A stretch of 64,000 nt of DNA from the NCBI GenBank assembly GCA_950295325.1, contig OX485806.1, positions 19,096,001 to 19,160,000 on the forward strand, in the 5' to 3' direction. Of this stretch, positions 60,968-64,000 are shown piece after piece (position 1 is the stretch's first letter; every line of letters starts with the position of its first letter). The notes under the pieces are model-generated. The model saw nothing but the letters and a program-made list of their open reading frames with translations, was not told the DNA's origin and did not search any database. This stretch comes from Polytrichum commune. Lineage: Eukaryota > Streptophyta > Polytrichopsida > Polytrichales > Polytrichaceae. Position numbers and translations under genes: made by a program.

Positions 60968-62792
60968 TACAAACATTACAACTTAAGTACTTGTAGTTTT
61001 TTCTCTTACATATATTATGCATGTTTCAATTGGGAATTGATGGAACTAAAACCATCAAAATAAGATGAGCCACATTTGACAAACATGCAACTAAGAGCCG
61101 TTTTACGCACTTGACCAAGGGCCATGAAAAAATTGATTAGGGTTTCAATGGTCATGGTCAACATTCCGAAGATGATGACCAAGAGAAATGCACATCACTT
61201 TTTGAGAGCTCTCATTACGGGACATAGTCTAAAGTGGACTTAGACCTAGATGTAGTATTTCAATGAATTGAGAAGACAATGTAAAATTAAATTCATATCA
61301 TAAAATAAACTTAACCATATTACATATATTTGTAAAATAAACAAACCACTGGATATAATTCTTTCCCATGACATGGTTGTCATGTTTTTTGTTGAGGTAG
61401 TTTATTCTCAGGTTCTCTTGCTGCAAAATCTAGGTTATCAACAATAATTATTTATTCATGAACATTAATTACTTCATATCACTTTCTCATCCATTTTCAA
61501 ACTTGCTAATGGGTGCAAGCATGGCCAGGTGTACCAAAAAAATGCTATGGTATACAAAAACCATATATTTTTGGTCAAACGGCTAAAAGTAACAACAAAA
61601 TATTGTTACATTGGAATTTTTCCACGGTGACCTTTATTATTGTGTTAAATACTCAAATATAAAATATCAAGATGAGATCTTCAAAAGTCATCATTATCAT
61701 TGATGCTCAAAAGAGATGGCTATATCTAGTTTTGGACGTAAATTTCACGACCTTAAATATCTCAAAGTTGGATTTTTTTTCCATATTCCTTGAATTCATT
61801 ATAAACTTGAGGGCATCGTTACAAAATTTTATAGAAAAATGAATTTAATGCAAATTTCTCATATTTTAAACAAATTTTAGACGGTTACTTGTTCTATATC
61901 ACCTACTTGCACACCACTTACATTGTCTTCTAAACTATGTTGTCTTTTCTTGAAAAACATTTGTCAACATGAGTTGTTGGGATTTGTAGATCAATGTGTT
62001 TTTTGAAACTTTTTCTTCATAGATTTCAAAATTAATGTATACTTTTGAGTCACTTTCACTTAGACCTGTGCAAGGTTCAAGAGCTATTCACTTGATTATG
62101 CTTGCACCCTACCCCATGATCACATTTATTTTTGATGATCTTATGTAAAATGAATTGGGACTACCGCTCATTTCTCAACCAAGAAAAGAGTTCCGAAAGC
62201 GGTGGTCAATGGTCATGATCACTATTCACTAGTTTAACACATGCCCTAAAAACAACAACACTTAATCTTAACTACCTCCGTACGACGTATTGAGGCCATA
62301 ATGGGGCCTATTAGAGCTTAAAGGCTTAAAAGGCTAATCGGGATTCAGTCATCACTAACCTTAAGAAAATGTCAGGCCAAGGCGACTTCGCCATGGCTCA
62401 GCTGACCCAGGATCCTTGATTTTGAATCTAAATCTCCGTCGTCCTAAAACCAAGGACACCGTCATTAATCCATGTAATGATTGACAGTTTAAGATTTGTG
62501 ACACAAAACTTAAGTACTTCTGTTGTGAAATTAAAGGATGTCACTTTACACCCTAATGTTTGTGTATACCTATAACTGACGGAATAAGCATTAAGCATAC
62601 TTGTTATTCTCAAAAGTATCATATTCCCATACTTTCTTTCCCCCCCGCAAGATCATGAGGATTCCATCACACAAAAGAACACATCGTTTGGACATTGTAT
62701 GCAAAAGTTGTAAGGGTTTGCAATTTAAATTGTGGGTTATCTTGAACCGATACCATGCACGTTTCAGACATTGTACGTTTTCATAATCAATA
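60968..62792. other. AT-rich non-coding stretch
   Basis: No gene is supported. A TTTTACGCACTTGACCAAGGGCC-type patch near 61098 loosely recalls the ends of the MITE before it, but no partner was found. Confidence 0.45.
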
Positions 62793-63145
62793 GGGGTTGT
62801 CACACCTCTTTCTTCCCATTCTCGGAGAATGGATAATGGGGACGTGGCACACTCTCCTTGAATGGTGGAGGGCCCATTCTCAGAGAAAGGAGAATGGAGA
62901 ATGGAGAAAACTTCTTGTGCGAAGGTTTTACTGTTTTTCACATGGGGTCGCTTCTTTTTGTTGCGGCGGGGCTTTAGTTTACCACATGCGGGCGGCAATG
63001 GTAATTCCCATTCTCCATTCTCCACAGGCCACAAAGGAGTGTCACACCTTTCTCCATGGAGAAGCTATCCTATTGGCTCCTCTTTTTCCTCATTCTCCAT
63101 TCTCCATTCTCCATTCTCCATTCTCCGAGAAGGTGTGACAACCCC
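62793..63145. mobile_element. 353-bp MITE with GGGGTTGTCACACC ends and CATTCTC repeats
   Basis: GGGGTTGTCACACC at 62793 is mirrored at 63132-63145, and both arms continue to TTCTC(C/G)GAGAATGG-type sequence. Inside are several CCATTCTCCATTCTCC microsatellite runs and a second GTGTCACACCTTTCTCC motif near 63038. TA borders both ends, but the target duplication length is unclear. Confidence 0.65.
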
Positions 63146-64000
63146 TAATGTGTATCTAATGTGCAAGATTTGTAGGTGTTCGTGTGAAGGCTTGTGTTGG
63201 TTTTGCGTATACATACTTAGGCAATAGATAAGCTTTCTACAATGCACTCTCTCCACCCGGGTCTCTAAAGAGTTGGTGGAGGCCAACCCGAATTTTCTTG
63301 TTTTGGGAATGAAGTTGAGATGAGTATTGGATAGTTATACAGTAGGGCAAGTATGCAAGAAGGGGTTAGGTTGGTGGCACCAAATGGTGATCACCGACTA
63401 GTAGATGTAGTATCCCCACCATACATAGTCCAATTTTGGCATGACCAACGGCTAGGATTTTGAAATCATGCAAAACCTTGTTGTCATGTTTGTTCGTGCA
63501 TAAAAAACTTGACGACGAGCACCACAATGTGTGAGTACATGAGGTATGTGGATAGAACTGCATGTGTACAAATTCATGCAGACGTCTAGGTTTCCTTGAA
63601 ACCTAGTTCCATGTTCTTGGAACTAACTAGAATTTTATTGAACACGATGCATTTAAGGGGAAGGGAGAATAATTGTTCCCCACATCTACCAACATGGAGG
63701 GTGAAAATGTGATCAATCTGTAGAGCTAGGGAAGTGTTATTTTCAGCCAATTCAACACCAAAATTGAGGTCAAACACACAAATTAATCTACTAGGGTTCA
63801 TTTACGATGAATCAACAATAGACCTATAGGGGCGCAAATTTTACCACACCCTTGACGGTAGGTGGTGGGAAACAAGATATGGCAAAGGAAGCCATGGCAA
63901 GGAATACAAAGGTAAGAATGAAGGGCCCAAGTGAGGAGATATCTTTGTCCAACACCTATCATTGGGGCTGCAAAGAAAATATGCCACTATAAGTTTATTG
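63146..64000. other. Non-coding stretch to the window end
   Basis: Only short frames; no recognised gene or repeat. Confidence 0.5.

Noticed and set aside
62797-63227. Frames of 113 and 121 codons
   Set aside because: They are products of the CATTCTC repeats and inverted ends of the 353-bp MITE.

Overview
This window looks like nuclear DNA of a land plant. Three host genes have plant-type products and GT-AG introns: an aldo-keto reductase, a CRTISO-like FAD oxidoreductase with a plastid-type N-terminus, and an HVA22 protein. There is a short CCCTAAA-type telomere-like tract. Gene density is low and transposon remnants (Tigger/pogo, Tc1, LINE, MITEs) are dense. A non-seed plant (bryophyte, lycophyte or fern grade) is my guess, from the element types and gene spacing; nothing in the sequence proves it.

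Left part (1-16.5 kb). The tail of an FCP1/NIF-type HAD phosphatase-like gene ends at 346. From 373 to 16519 lies a stretch bounded by ~30-bp imperfect inverted ends (AACACTATATTCG...) and a 4-bp direct repeat ATTG, which I read as a candidate ~16.1-kb DNA transposon. In order it holds a proline-rich ORF (-), an FCP1-like phosphatase (-), a three-exon 1356-aa gene with a DGQHR-like motif (-), simple and telomere-like repeats, a palindrome-bearing tandem array, and a broken transposase-like gene with QLDN and GHTHDDID motifs (+). About 30 copies of one interrupted palindrome, ACGAACG-NN-CGTTCGT, occur between 2.78 and 12.84 kb and I saw none elsewhere. Both introns of the DGQHR gene carry exactly two copies. 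This is the most unusual feature here.

Middle (16.5-37 kb). An unrecognised multi-exon gene or genes whose exons have internal duplications; a tandem MITE; the aldo-keto reductase (-); a Tigger pseudogene split by an 852-bp TIR element with an 8-bp target duplication; a 5'-truncated LINE; a Tigger fragment joined to a second, more decayed copy of the 12-16 kb transposase-like gene.

Right (37-64 kb). The CRTISO-like gene (-) has eight exons. Its introns hold a ~135-bp minisatellite, a 5S rRNA-derived repeat and a pogo deletion derivative, and its start region is present three times. HVA22 (-) follows, with a GA-rich leader and an ABRE-like site. From 48 to 64 kb I see repeat arrays, MITEs and a dead Tc1 element, and no host gene I can support. 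No tRNA, intact rRNA or CRISPR was recognised. Splice sites are read by eye.
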